64,000 nucleotides of DNA from an uncultured Victivallales bacterium (GTDB taxonomy: Bacteria; Verrucomicrobiota; Lentisphaeria; Victivallales; UBA1829), in the NCBI GenBank assembly GCA_944391115.1, contig CALXSJ010000008.1:62001-126000 (forward strand), written 5' to 3'. Position numbers and translations under genes: made by a program. Below are positions 16,402-24,723 of the stretch, piece after piece. The notes beneath the pieces are model-generated. The model made no database searches. It saw nothing but the letters and a program-made list of their open reading frames with translations, and was not told the origin of the DNA. Position 1 is the stretch's first letter, and every line of letters starts with the position of its first letter.

Positions 16402-18798
16402 ATGAATAAAATCATTGTTTTGAGCTGCCTGCTGGCTTTCACGCTCCCCGCGGCGGAATGCCTGGCCGGAGAGATCGGAAGAGTCACTTTCAAATCCCCG
16501 TGGAGCCGGACTGCCGTCCGTCCTGACACACCCGGAACTCCGGCAGCGGAACTCGCCGCGCGCATTGCGGCAACTCCGTCATCGGCGGATGGGCGGAAGC
16601 TCTGGACGGATGCGTTGAAACTGCGGACTCTCCGCACCGGGAAGGGCAATCCCCCAGCTCTGCAATTCAGGCAGGAGGGAGGTTTTTTCATCGCTGACGA
16701 CCGGGAGAATGATACCGTCTATTACACCAACGGGAGGATCGGTCTGGGATTTTCCGGCGTGTCCTCGGGAAACTTGCGCCTGAGCAGTCTTTATGATTTC
16801 GCCTCCCGTCTGGAGTGGATTACAAAAACCGACGATTCCGCTTATTTCTGGGATATTACCTTCCGGAAGGACGGGAAGAATATCCGCCGGAATTCGCGGG
16901 ACAAAGCCGAACAATTTTCCTTCACGCACGGATTGGAAAACGGTTCGCTGATTCTTTCCGGACACTGGCGGATGCGGGGACCTTCCGGGAATGGCCGGTA
17001 TGCGGTTGACACCAGGATCGAGATCGCTCCGGACTCCCCGATTGCCGGTTGGCGGATTTCCGTTGACAACCAGCTTGACGATACGGGACTGTGGGAAGTG
17101 GTCTATCCTTTCATTCCCGGTCCGGGAAAATCCGGACAGATGGACTGTGTCGACCAGACGCGGTTTCATCACGCGGTGACGAAACAGGTCGGCAATCAGC
17201 TCTGGGCCGTTCAGGTGTTCCCCGTCATGTTCGGTGATTCCACCTTGTATGTGGCGGCGCATGACCCGAAGCATTATTACAAGCGTTATACCATGAAACC
17301 CGGAAACCATCTTGCATTGAAGGTGTATGTCCCGGACATGGGGGTCCCGAAGACCAGTTACCGGCAGAGCTATGATTTCCGGATCGGGCCCATCCGGGGC
17401 GACTGGTATGACGCCGCGCGGATTTACCGGGAATGGGCCCTGAAGCAGTCCTGGTGTTCCAGGGGAAAGGTGGAAAGCTGGAAGGCCGGCACGCCGGAAG
17501 GGCGCATGCGCGACACGCTTCTGTGGATCACGACCATGTATCCGCTGGGAAAATCAACGGTGAAAACGGGAGATGCGCTGCGGGAAATGAAACAGTTCTT
17601 CGGTGTTCCTGCCGGAGCGCATTATTATCACTGGTGGGGAGGCAACGGCGCGTTTGTTCCGAACACCTTGTGGGTGCCCGAGAAAGACCGCTACACGGAG
17701 GTCTCCGGAGCGCTGATGAAAGAGCACATTGAAATGATGCCCTACATCAATGTGCTGCATTATCAGATCGCGTTCCGGACCGGAAAAGCGCTGTGGCCGG
17801 ATGTCCGGATTGAAAAGAAAGCCTATGAGCTGGCTCCGGAACTGTGGTGCAGGTCCGTCCCCAATCCGCCGGAGATCGGCCGCCGGATCAATGACCACTA
17901 TCTGGTTTATGTCGGAAACAATGTTTTCACTCCCGCCTGCCGCTCCGTACAGAAATGGAGGGACATCCTGAATGAACTGGCTGTCAAAGTCGGCAATACC
18001 GGGGCGGACATGATCTATCTCGACCAGGGGTTTTCCTCGCAGCGCTGGTGCTGTTTCGACCGGACTCACGGACATCCGGCGGGAAGCGGATGCTTCTGGG
18101 CTGACGGCACCTATGAAATGGTCCGGCAGATCAAGAACGCCCGGGGGAAAGACCGTCCCTTCGCCCTGTCCGCGGAAGGAATTTACGAAGGATATCTTGA
18201 TCTGGTGGAACTGCATCTGCAGGAATATATGACCGGTCACGATGAAATGCGCGCTCCGCTGTTCCATTCCATCTACAGCGGATACACGCTGTATATGGCG
18301 GGCGGCAAGTATCCGGACGACCTGCGCACCTTCACCATGAAAATGGGGAGCTGGATGCTTTACGGCTGCGCATTCCGGATTGATGTCAATTTCTTCCGGA
18401 ATCCGGGGAAGCGCGCCCATGTCGAAATGCTGAAGAAACTGCTGGCGTTCATGAGCGATTACAAGGATTATCTGCGCTTCGGAACACTCCTGAAGCCGCC
18501 TGCCTGGGCGGAGGAGCCTCCTGTCATGGAAGTTGCATGGGAGCGTCAGCGTCATGCTCCCAGAAAACTGACCGCTCCTTCCATGGAACGCGGAAAGTTC
18601 CGCACGTCCGACGGAAGGGAGGCGCTTTTCATCGTCAATTTTGAAAATCATCCGCAGAATGCCGCACTCCGCCTCCCGAAGGCCCCGCTGGGAGTTCTGG
18701 ACTGCCGGAAGCGGAAAATCGCCTTTTCTTATGAAAACGGAATCCTGAACTGCATGGTTCCTTCTCAGGAAGCCATTGCCGTCCAATTAACAAAGTGA
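16402..18798 (+). CDS. Secreted glycoside-hydrolase-like protein (DUF6259-like)
   Basis: The 798-residue protein has a clear signal peptide (MNKIIVLSCLLAFTLPAAEC, cut likely after CLA). An N-terminal beta-sandwich (about 60-330) resembles the substrate-flanking domain of GH31/GH36-type enzymes. A TIM-barrel part (about 360-690) contains GADMIYLDQGFSSQRWC, whose aspartate sits where a catalytic nucleophile would. ALSAEGIYEGYLDLVEL lies on a later strand. A short C-terminal beta-sandwich ends it. The overall look is that of DUF6259 proteins, which are found in polysaccharide loci and assumed to be glycosidases. Substrate unknown. It lies 36 bases after the prepilin gene, with GAAAGGA upstream of the ATG. 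Confidence 0.65.
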   Translation: MNKIIVLSCLLAFTLPAAECLAGEIGRVTFKSPWSRTAVRPDTPGTPAAELAARIAATPSSADGRKLWTDALKLRTLRTGKGNPPALQFRQEGGFFIADDRENDTVYYTNGRIGLGFSGVSSGNLRLSSLYDFASRLEWITKTDDSAYFWDITFRKDGKNIRRNSRDKAEQFSFTHGLENGSLILSGHWRMRGPSGNGRYAVDTRIEIAPDSPIAGWRISVDNQLDDTGLWEVVYPFIPGPGKSGQMDCVDQTRFHHAVTKQVGNQLWAVQVFPVMFGDSTLYVAAHDPKHYYKRYTMKPGNHLALKVYVPDMGVPKTSYRQSYDFRIGPIRGDWYDAARIYREWALKQSWCSRGKVESWKAGTPEGRMRDTLLWITTMYPLGKSTVKTGDALREMKQFFGVPAGAHYYHWWGGNGAFVPNTLWVPEKDRYTEVSGALMKEHIEMMPYINVLHYQIAFRTGKALWPDVRIEKKAYELAPELWCRSVPNPPEIGRRINDHYLVYVGNNVFTPACRSVQKWRDILNELAVKVGNTGADMIYLDQGFSSQRWCCFDRTHGHPAGSGCFWADGTYEMVRQIKNARGKDRPFALSAEGIYEGYLDLVELHLQEYMTGHDEMRAPLFHSIYSGYTLYMAGGKYPDDLRTFTMKMGSWMLYGCAFRIDVNFFRNPGKRAHVEMLKKLLAFMSDYKDYLRFGTLLKPPAWAEEPPVMEVAWERQRHAPRKLTAPSMERGKFRTSDGREALFIVNFENHPQNAALRLPKAPLGVLDCRKRKIAFSYENGILNCMVPSQEAIAVQLTK

Positions 18799-18806
18799 GT
18801 GAAGAT

Positions 18807-20183
18807 ATGCAGCACCCGAAAGTTACAGTCATTGGCGCCGGAAGCTATTTTTTCGGCAAACAGGTCATCTGGAATATGGTGAAGAGCCCTCATCTGCGGA
18901 AGGGCACCCTTGCTCTGGTCGACACCGATCCCGAGCATCTGGAACTGATGCTTCTTCTGGCGGAGAAAGTCAAGGCGGCGACCGGGGCGCCCCTGAAAGT
19001 GGAAGGATCCGTCAACCGCCGGGATGTTCTCGGCGGTTCCGACTTCGTCGTGCTCTCCTTTTCCACGGACAACGCCTATTACCGCACGACGGATACACGG
19101 ATCAGCGCAAAATACGGGATTACAATGTGTTCCGGCGACACCATCGGTCCGGGCGGCATTTTCCGCGCCCTCCGCGAGCTGCCGGAAGTGATTGCCATCG
19201 GGCAGGACGCCGAACGGCTGTGTCCGCACGCCTGGCTCATCAATTTCATCAATCCGACGACCGTGATGGGCATCGGACTGATGCGTCATGTGCCGAAGAT
19301 GCGCAGTTTCGCCCTGTGTGACGGGAATCATATGCCGTACTTCAAATACCGCTACATGAAGCTTGCGGGAGTCATGGAGGAGAGCGCGGATGTCCCCGAT
19401 CCGGAAAGCGCGGAAAAATTCCGGTTCAAAATCGCCGGGGTCAATCATTTCACCTGGATGACGGAGTGTTCCTATGAGGGGAGGGACATGATGGACGCCA
19501 TCGGACGGACGCTGGCGCGGAAAGCCGGAGAGGAATTCCGCCGTCCGCCCGGAATCAAGTCGAAACCCCGTTTCAACTGGAATTATGCAAATGCCCTGTT
19601 CCGGATCTACCATGCCTATCCCACGGCTGTCAGCCATACCAAGGAGTATCTTCCCTTTTTCCAGGGCCATGGCGTCACGCCGTGCGAACCGGAAGGGATT
19701 CAGCTCTTCGACGGATACAAGCGCGGCGAGGAGATGGACCGTCACTGGCAGAGCATCCGCAATCTGGTGGACGGCGTCACGCCGATTTCGGAATTCCTGG
19801 AAATGAGTCACGGCGACCATGCCACGGACATCATCGAAAGCATGGTCGGCAATCTCGGAAAGCGTTTTTACATCAATACCGTGAACGGCGGCGCCGTGAG
19901 CAATATGCCGCAGGATGCGTTTCTGGAACTTGAATGCGAGGTCGATTTCGAAAACGGTCCGCGTCCGCTTCCGTTCGGGGAAATGCCGCGCGGTCTTCTG
20001 GGGAGGCAGATGCAGGTTCTTGACACACATGAGCTTACCGTGGAGGCGGCATTGACTTATGACCGGCGGACGCTCCTGAAGGCATTGTGCACCGATCCCA
20101 TGATTGTCAATATCGGCGATGCGGAGAATATCATGCGGGAACTGCTGGAAGCGGAAAAAGAGGCGCTTCCGGGATGGAACTGA
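18807..20183 (+). CDS. GH4-family NAD-dependent glycosidase (alpha-galactosidase/MelA-like)
   Basis: GH4 enzymes cleave glycosidic bonds by an NAD-dependent redox mechanism with a Mn ion. The N-terminal Rossmann motif is VTVIGAGSYFFGKQV, followed by LVDTDPEHLELM (NAD ribose binding) and NFINPTTVMGIGLMR. Metal-binding residues fit C171 (SFALCDGNH) and H214 (GVNHFTW). The length of 458 residues is usual for the family. I took the ATG at 18807; a GTG at 18795 overlaps the previous stop. No signal peptide is seen, so the enzyme is cytoplasmic. Alpha-galactosidase or glucuronidase specificity is possible. The GH36-like neighbour favours alpha-galactosides. Confidence 0.85.
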   Translation: MQHPKVTVIGAGSYFFGKQVIWNMVKSPHLRKGTLALVDTDPEHLELMLLLAEKVKAATGAPLKVEGSVNRRDVLGGSDFVVLSFSTDNAYYRTTDTRISAKYGITMCSGDTIGPGGIFRALRELPEVIAIGQDAERLCPHAWLINFINPTTVMGIGLMRHVPKMRSFALCDGNHMPYFKYRYMKLAGVMEESADVPDPESAEKFRFKIAGVNHFTWMTECSYEGRDMMDAIGRTLARKAGEEFRRPPGIKSKPRFNWNYANALFRIYHAYPTAVSHTKEYLPFFQGHGVTPCEPEGIQLFDGYKRGEEMDRHWQSIRNLVDGVTPISEFLEMSHGDHATDIIESMVGNLGKRFYINTVNGGAVSNMPQDAFLELECEVDFENGPRPLPFGEMPRGLLGRQMQVLDTHELTVEAALTYDRRTLLKALCTDPMIVNIGDAENIMRELLEAEKEALPGWN

Positions 20184-20196
20184 GGAGAAACGATCC

Positions 20197-21237
20197 ATGA
20201 ACATGCGGAAAATCATATCCGGAACGGCCGCCGCGCTGCTTTTCTGCGGATTCTCCCTGCCGGGCGCGCCTGCGAAGTGGCCGCCGGAACTCACGGAAAT
20301 CCAGGTGGTCAGCTCGTATGACCGGACTCTTCAGCCGTCCATGTTTTACGCTCCGCCGAAGCAGGGCAGGCCTGTGCCGCTTCTGGTGGGGCTCCATACC
20401 TGGAGTTCGAATCACAAGGCCGCCGTCATGCCTTATTATGAATTCTGCCGGAAAAACTCCTGGGCCTTTCTGTATCCCAATTTCCGCGGGGCAAACCGGA
20501 ATCCCGGGGCCTGCGGATCCGAGGGCGCGGTGCAGGATATTCTCGATGCCGTTGCGGCCGTGCGCGGGAAGATTGCCGTTGATCCGGACCGTATTTACCT
20601 GGCCGGGAATTCCGGCGGAGGACACATGGCGCTTCTCATGGCGGGGCGGCATCCTGAAATCTGGGCGGGAGTTTCCGCCTGCGTGCCGATCAGCGATCTG
20701 GCCGCATGGCACGGCGAGAGCCTGCGGAGAAAAAAGAGTTACTGGAAAATGCTGGAACGGGTCACCGGAGGCGCCCCGGGGCTCTCGAAGGAAGTGGATC
20801 TCCAGTACCGCCTCCGTTCGCCGATTACTTATCTGGCGGCCGTCAGGGGCAAAGTCAAGATCGATATCCTTGCGGGGATCAATGACGGGCACGGCAGAGG
20901 GTCCGTTCCCATCCGGCACTCTCTGCGCGCATTCAATCTGCTGGCTGCCGAGGCGGACCGCATTCCCGATCCGGCGATTGAAACCATGACGCGGGAACGG
21001 AAAGTCCCGTCTGAAATCGCCGGGGAATGGCCGGATGTTGAATTCCGGCGGCGCAGAATTCATTTCCGCCGCATTTCGGGAAACGTCCGCGTCACCATCT
21101 TCGAGGGTGGACATGAAACCATGCCGGTCCCGATGCTCAACTGGCTGTCACGCCAGCGGCGCGGGGCCGAAGCGGACTTTTCCGTGCCGGAAAAACTGAT
21201 GAAAAGCTCAAGCGAGGATTCTCATGTCTCCGGTTGA
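20197..21237 (+). CDS. Secreted alpha/beta-hydrolase (prolyl-oligopeptidase/esterase type)
   Basis: The 346-residue protein starts with a signal peptide (MNMRKIISGTAAALLFCGFS). The alpha/beta-hydrolase core shows VPLLVGLHTWSSNH (oxyanion strand). The nucleophile elbow is GNSGGGHMALLM with Ser139, and FEGGHETMP near the C-terminus supplies the histidine. An Asp in LAGINDGHGRG could complete the triad. The family includes S9 peptidases, acetyl esterases and feruloyl esterases. In a glycan operon an esterase removing acyl groups from the polysaccharide is the best guess. The start at 20197 follows GAGGAG; upstream in-frame codons lie inside the GH4 gene. Its end overlaps the next gene by 14 bases. 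Confidence 0.75.
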   Translation: MNMRKIISGTAAALLFCGFSLPGAPAKWPPELTEIQVVSSYDRTLQPSMFYAPPKQGRPVPLLVGLHTWSSNHKAAVMPYYEFCRKNSWAFLYPNFRGANRNPGACGSEGAVQDILDAVAAVRGKIAVDPDRIYLAGNSGGGHMALLMAGRHPEIWAGVSACVPISDLAAWHGESLRRKKSYWKMLERVTGGAPGLSKEVDLQYRLRSPITYLAAVRGKVKIDILAGINDGHGRGSVPIRHSLRAFNLLAAEADRIPDPAIETMTRERKVPSEIAGEWPDVEFRRRRIHFRRISGNVRVTIFEGGHETMPVPMLNWLSRQRRGAEADFSVPEKLMKSSSEDSHVSG

Positions 21238-23053
21238 GTCCATTCTTCTTCTCGCAGCGGACGGTTCCTCCATTCCCGTTCTTCCTGAGTGCCGTCCGGA
21301 GGGTTGCGCCTGCGTATGCAATGCCCGTTTCCGTGCCGCCTTTTCCGCCAGAGGCTTTGAAATCACCGTTGCAGTTCCGGACGCGCTGGGACCGGCGGAG
21401 GAACTGGAGATTTTTCATGTCCAGAACATCCGGTTTTTCCATCATCACGCCCCATGCGGAAGCGTGCATAGTTCCAGGCGTTTTCTGCAGCCTCTGGAAA
21501 AGATCCATTATTATGGAAATTCCGAAGATTCCCCGCTGCCTCTTCTTGCCCTTATCAACCGCAGCCGTCACTGCGCATTCGTCGCCGGCGCACTCAATCA
21601 GGCAGTGTTCTTTACGGAATTTCAAGTGGAAAGTCTTGACAGCGGACGGCGCGCCGGTCTGCGGATCTTCCCGCGCCTGCGTTCGATTCCCTCGATCCCT
21701 CCGGGAGAAATCAGGATGGAACCGCTTTATCTGGAATTTTTCAGCTCCTTCGCGCTGAATCATCTTTTCGACGGCTATGCCTGCGCTTTGCGGCGCCGTC
21801 TTCCTTCCGTTGCCGACTGCAGCGTTCTGCGGAACGAGCTCATCTGGGGCAGCTGGAACATGAAAATCGGCATGAACATCAATGAAGCGCTGATTCTCCG
21901 CAACGCCGCCTATGCGAAAAAGCATTTTCCCCGTGTCAAATGGATCCAGATCGACGAAGGCTATTCCATCAACCGCTGCCGCGGGGAAATGGCTCTCGCC
22001 GATGATCCGGATTCCCTGGTCGATCCGGAGAAATTTCCGCACGGCATGCGTTACATGGCCGACGCCATCCGCGATATGGGACTCAAGCCCGCCATCTGGT
22101 TTTCCCTGAACATGCGCGCCGATGCTCCTTTCGTGTCGGAACGGCCCGACTGCATTCTGAAGGATGACGAGGGCAGACTTTACATCCCCGGGAAAAACGA
22201 CTGGCGCTGGTTCGATCCGTCCCATCCGGAATTTCCCGGGTATCTGGAAAAGATCCTGGACCTGGTGTTCCGGCGCTGGGGCTATGAGGCTCTGAAGCTT
22301 GATTTCTACTCTTATCCCTTTTTTGCAACCCGGGCGGCTTATTGCAAGTCCGGACGCTCTCCGCTGGAACTGCTGGATTCCTTTTTCCGGACCATCCGGA
22401 GAGCCCTTCCGCCTTCCGGGTATTATCAGCTGGGATCGACCACGACGAATGTCAATCTGCTTTTCGCCCCGCATGTTGACAACGCCCGCTATTCCGCGGA
22501 TATTGATGTCGTGGAAAAGAGTCATGAAAATTTTCTGGGGATCATTGACAAAGGAGTGCTGGCGCTCTGGGTGAACCGCGCCGGAACCCTGCTCTTCAAC
22601 AGCGACGCCGCCGGCTGTTTTCCATATCCGGGGGAAACGGCGGAAAAAAGCTGGGCTCTCTGGTGCTATCTTACCGGAACCATGCTGGAGATCGGAGGAG
22701 ACATGCCCGCCGCCGATCAGAGACGGCTTCTGGATTTGAAAAAACTGTTCGATCACCCTGTCAACGGATCGGATTGTGAACTGGTTTCGCTGTCCTGGCT
22801 TGAGGGAAAAGAGGCTCCACTGCTGATTTTCAACCGCACCCACAGTCTTTTCGGCGCATTCAACTGGCATCCCTTCCTGTCCTGCCGCGGAAGCATCGCG
22901 CTCCGGGAACTGCAAGCCGGAGCCGTTGCGGCGGCAGATTTTTTCACCGGACGAGCGATTCCTGTTCATGACGGAATCTGTGAATTCTCCCTCGAACCGA
23001 TGCAGTCCGTCTGCTGGAATATCATCCATGACAACAAGGAGGAAACGATATGA
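21224..23053 (+). CDS. GH36/GH27-type alpha-galactosidase
   Basis: The 609-residue protein has an N-terminal beta-sandwich (about 1-190), a clan GH-D TIM barrel (about 200-520) and a C-terminal beta domain. Barrel motifs are NELIWGSWNMKIGMNINEAL, KWIQIDEGYSINR and ALKLDFYSYPF. The aspartate of the last (D360) fits the nucleophile of melibiases. DNARYSADIDV carries the likely acid/base aspartate (D419 or D426). There is no signal peptide, so it should act on imported alpha-galactosides. It overlaps the hydrolase gene by 14 bases and the beta-helix gene by 4. Together with the GH4 gene this gives two alpha-galactosidase-like enzymes in one operon. Confidence 0.75.
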   Translation: MSPVESILLLAADGSSIPVLPECRPEGCACVCNARFRAAFSARGFEITVAVPDALGPAEELEIFHVQNIRFFHHHAPCGSVHSSRRFLQPLEKIHYYGNSEDSPLPLLALINRSRHCAFVAGALNQAVFFTEFQVESLDSGRRAGLRIFPRLRSIPSIPPGEIRMEPLYLEFFSSFALNHLFDGYACALRRRLPSVADCSVLRNELIWGSWNMKIGMNINEALILRNAAYAKKHFPRVKWIQIDEGYSINRCRGEMALADDPDSLVDPEKFPHGMRYMADAIRDMGLKPAIWFSLNMRADAPFVSERPDCILKDDEGRLYIPGKNDWRWFDPSHPEFPGYLEKILDLVFRRWGYEALKLDFYSYPFFATRAAYCKSGRSPLELLDSFFRTIRRALPPSGYYQLGSTTTNVNLLFAPHVDNARYSADIDVVEKSHENFLGIIDKGVLALWVNRAGTLLFNSDAAGCFPYPGETAEKSWALWCYLTGTMLEIGGDMPAADQRRLLDLKKLFDHPVNGSDCELVSLSWLEGKEAPLLIFNRTHSLFGAFNWHPFLSCRGSIALRELQAGAVAAADFFTGRAIPVHDGICEFSLEPMQSVCWNIIHDNKEETI

Positions 23054-24102
23054 TCCGTCCATCATCCGCATCTTTGCTTGCCGTCGCGCTGCTGACCGGA
23101 CTTGTCTGCGCGGGCGCGGAATACCACGTTGACAATCTGCGGGGCAGCGACCGCAATCCCGGCACGGCGGAAAAACCCTTCCGGACCATCCGGCGCGGTG
23201 TCTCCCGTTTGAAGGCGGGCGACAAGCTTGTTTTGAAAGCCAATCCCGGCATGGCTTATCGGGAAAATCTGGTTCTCCGCAATGTCGCGGGGACGGCGGA
23301 GTCTCCCATTGTCATAGAAGGCGGAAATGCGGTCCTCTGCGGTTCCGTGCCCGCCGATCCGGGGAATTACGAGGATGTCGGGGAGGGGATTTTCCGCCGC
23401 CGGCTCAAGCTTGCCCCCAACCGCAGGATGCGTTACAATCTGATTCTTGAGAACAGGTATCAGCGGATGGGGCGTGCGATGAAATCCGGACGCAAGGTGC
23501 CCTTCAAGCCCGTCAGGGACCTGAAGGAGGGGGAATGGACTTACCGCGAGGAGGAGGAAATGATCTATCTCCGTCTCGGCAAGGGGAAAAAGCCGGGACC
23601 GGACACTGTGCGGGAACCGGATCTGCGGCTGGCTTCCGGCGTGATGGTAAGCGGAACAAGCCGCCATATCATCATCCGCGGCATCACGGTTGAGAATTTC
23701 TGGAATGACGGATTCAACATCCACGGAGATGCGCGGGACATCCTGTTTGCCGACATCAAGGCGTTTTACAACGGCGACGACGGAATCAGCGCCCATGAAA
23801 GCGCCGAAATCCGGGTGGACGGCTATGAGGCGAGCGGCAATTCCACCGGCATCTGCCATGTCAACAATTCCGTGGCCGTTCACCGCAACGTCAAGCTGAG
23901 CGGCAATGCGGGGATCGAACTGGATCTCTCAAACCGGCACAATGAATTTGAGAATCTGGAGATTCTTTCCAGCGCTCCGCGCGGAATCAATCTGAACAGC
24001 AAAACCCTGCGCATCCGTGGCGGCCGCCTGGTTTACAGGCTGCCCGCCCGGACTTCCATACGGACACCGGCTCCGGACATTTCCGGCTTTCTCATGCCGT
24101 GA
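23050..24102 (+). CDS. Secreted right-handed beta-helix protein (DUF1565-like)
   Basis: The 350-residue protein has a signal peptide (MIRPSSASLLAVALLTGLVC, cut near AGA). EYHVDNLRGSDRNPGTAEKPFRTI follows, the start typical of DUF1565/parallel beta-helix proteins. Repeating short strands with aligned asparagines (SRHIIIRGITVENFWNDGF, DILFADIKAFYNGDDG) run to the end, as in polysaccharide lyases and pectate-lyase-like proteins. No catalytic residues can be assigned, and it is short for a lyase. Its start overlaps the GH36-like stop by 4 bases (ATGA). It is the last gene of the operon. A role in binding or cutting extracellular polysaccharide is inferred. Confidence 0.7.
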   Translation: MIRPSSASLLAVALLTGLVCAGAEYHVDNLRGSDRNPGTAEKPFRTIRRGVSRLKAGDKLVLKANPGMAYRENLVLRNVAGTAESPIVIEGGNAVLCGSVPADPGNYEDVGEGIFRRRLKLAPNRRMRYNLILENRYQRMGRAMKSGRKVPFKPVRDLKEGEWTYREEEEMIYLRLGKGKKPGPDTVREPDLRLASGVMVSGTSRHIIIRGITVENFWNDGFNIHGDARDILFADIKAFYNGDDGISAHESAEIRVDGYEASGNSTGICHVNNSVAVHRNVKLSGNAGIELDLSNRHNEFENLEILSSAPRGINLNSKTLRIRGGRLVYRLPARTSIRTPAPDISGFLMP

Positions 24103-24277
24103 ATAAGGACCTGGAGGTCCGGCCAGGCATCCGGAACTGCTCCTGCCCCTGCTTTGTCCCCGGACATGCAGGTCTCACGGGGACGCCCCGTCCGTGTATT
24201 TCTGTTTTGTTGAGCATGAGACGGAAATGATTCCGGAAAACATTTGCAAAAAGATTTTGTCCGATTATATTAATGAA
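24103..24277. other. Gap between the glycan operon and the hydG leader
   Basis: A hairpin with stem ACGGGG/CCCCGT at 24177-24191 is followed by a U-rich but not uniform stretch. It could be a weak terminator of the glycan operon. The gap ends with the promoter at 24244-24271. Confidence 0.35.
24244..24271 (+). promoter_or_regulatory. Sigma70-type promoter of the TM1266-hydG leader
   Basis: The -35 is TTGCAA (24244-24249), the spacer is 16 bases, and the -10 is TATATT (24266-24271). Transcription would start near 24278, leaving a leader of about 175 bases. Confidence 0.55.
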
Positions 24278-24452
24278 ATGTTCTGAAACCAAGGGACTGT
24301 TTCCCGCGGCGGAAGACACGAAAAAAAGATATCGTTCTGAACATTCAGGGTGCGTCCCGGGTGCAAGGCGGTGATCGAAGCAAAGGATTCGCCATCCCCG
24401 TGCGCCGTTGTCCGGAACACGGGGATTTTTTTATGCCGCGGAAGGAGCAGCA
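24278..24452 (+). promoter_or_regulatory. Structured 5' leader with attenuator, unknown class
   Basis: The leader holds a long-range pairing ATGTTC (24278-24283) with GAACAT (24339-24344), extendable upstream with one bulge, and an internal GGGA/TCCC hairpin. A GGCG...CGCC stem lies at 24367-24393, and the intrinsic terminator at 24394-24432 follows. GCAAGGCG (24363-24370) can instead pair with CGCCGTTG (24403-24410) inside the terminator loop, which would enclose the terminator's 5' half and could act as an antiterminator. I could not match it to SAM, cobalamin, TPP, glycine, Moco or T-box consensus sequences by eye. Confidence 0.4.
24394..24432 (+). terminator. Intrinsic terminator inside the hydG leader
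   Basis: A perfect 9-bp stem (ATCCCCGTG / CACGGGGAT) with a 15-base loop is followed at once by seven T (24426-24432). It ends 20 bases before the ATG of the TM1266-type gene, with GGAAGGAG in between. It lies in the direction of, and before, the gene. Confidence 0.75.
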
Positions 24453-24704
24453 ATGGAAACGGAAACCAGAATCGCACTGATCGGGATCATCGTGGAGAAT
24501 CAGCGGATCACCGAGGAACTCAACCGGATTCTCCATGAATACGGGGAATATGTCGTGGGACGCATGGGGGTGCCCTACAAGAAGCAGAATGTCTGCATCA
24601 TCAGTGTGATTGTGGACGCGCCGAACAATGTCATCAGCTCTCTTTCCGGAAAGCTCGGCATGCTTGACGGCATCAGCGTGAAAACAGTATATTCCAAAAA
24701 ATAA
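24453..24704 (+). CDS. TM1266-family iron-only hydrogenase system regulator (ACT-like)
   Basis: The 83-residue protein matches the small TM1266 family of ACT-domain-like proteins. They sit beside [FeFe]-hydrogenase maturation genes and are presumed regulators. Visible features are the IALIGIIVENQRITEELNRIL start, VVGRMGVPYKKQNVCIISVIVDAP in the middle and a C-terminal LGMLDGISVKTVYSKK strand. It probably forms dimers binding a small ligand; which one is unknown. It is 19 bases upstream of hydG and shares its leader and terminator. RBS GGAAGGAG precedes the ATG. Confidence 0.85.
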   Translation: METETRIALIGIIVENQRITEELNRILHEYGEYVVGRMGVPYKKQNVCIISVIVDAPNNVISSLSGKLGMLDGISVKTVYSKK

Positions 24705-24723
24705 AGGGAAGGACGGTGGAAAT

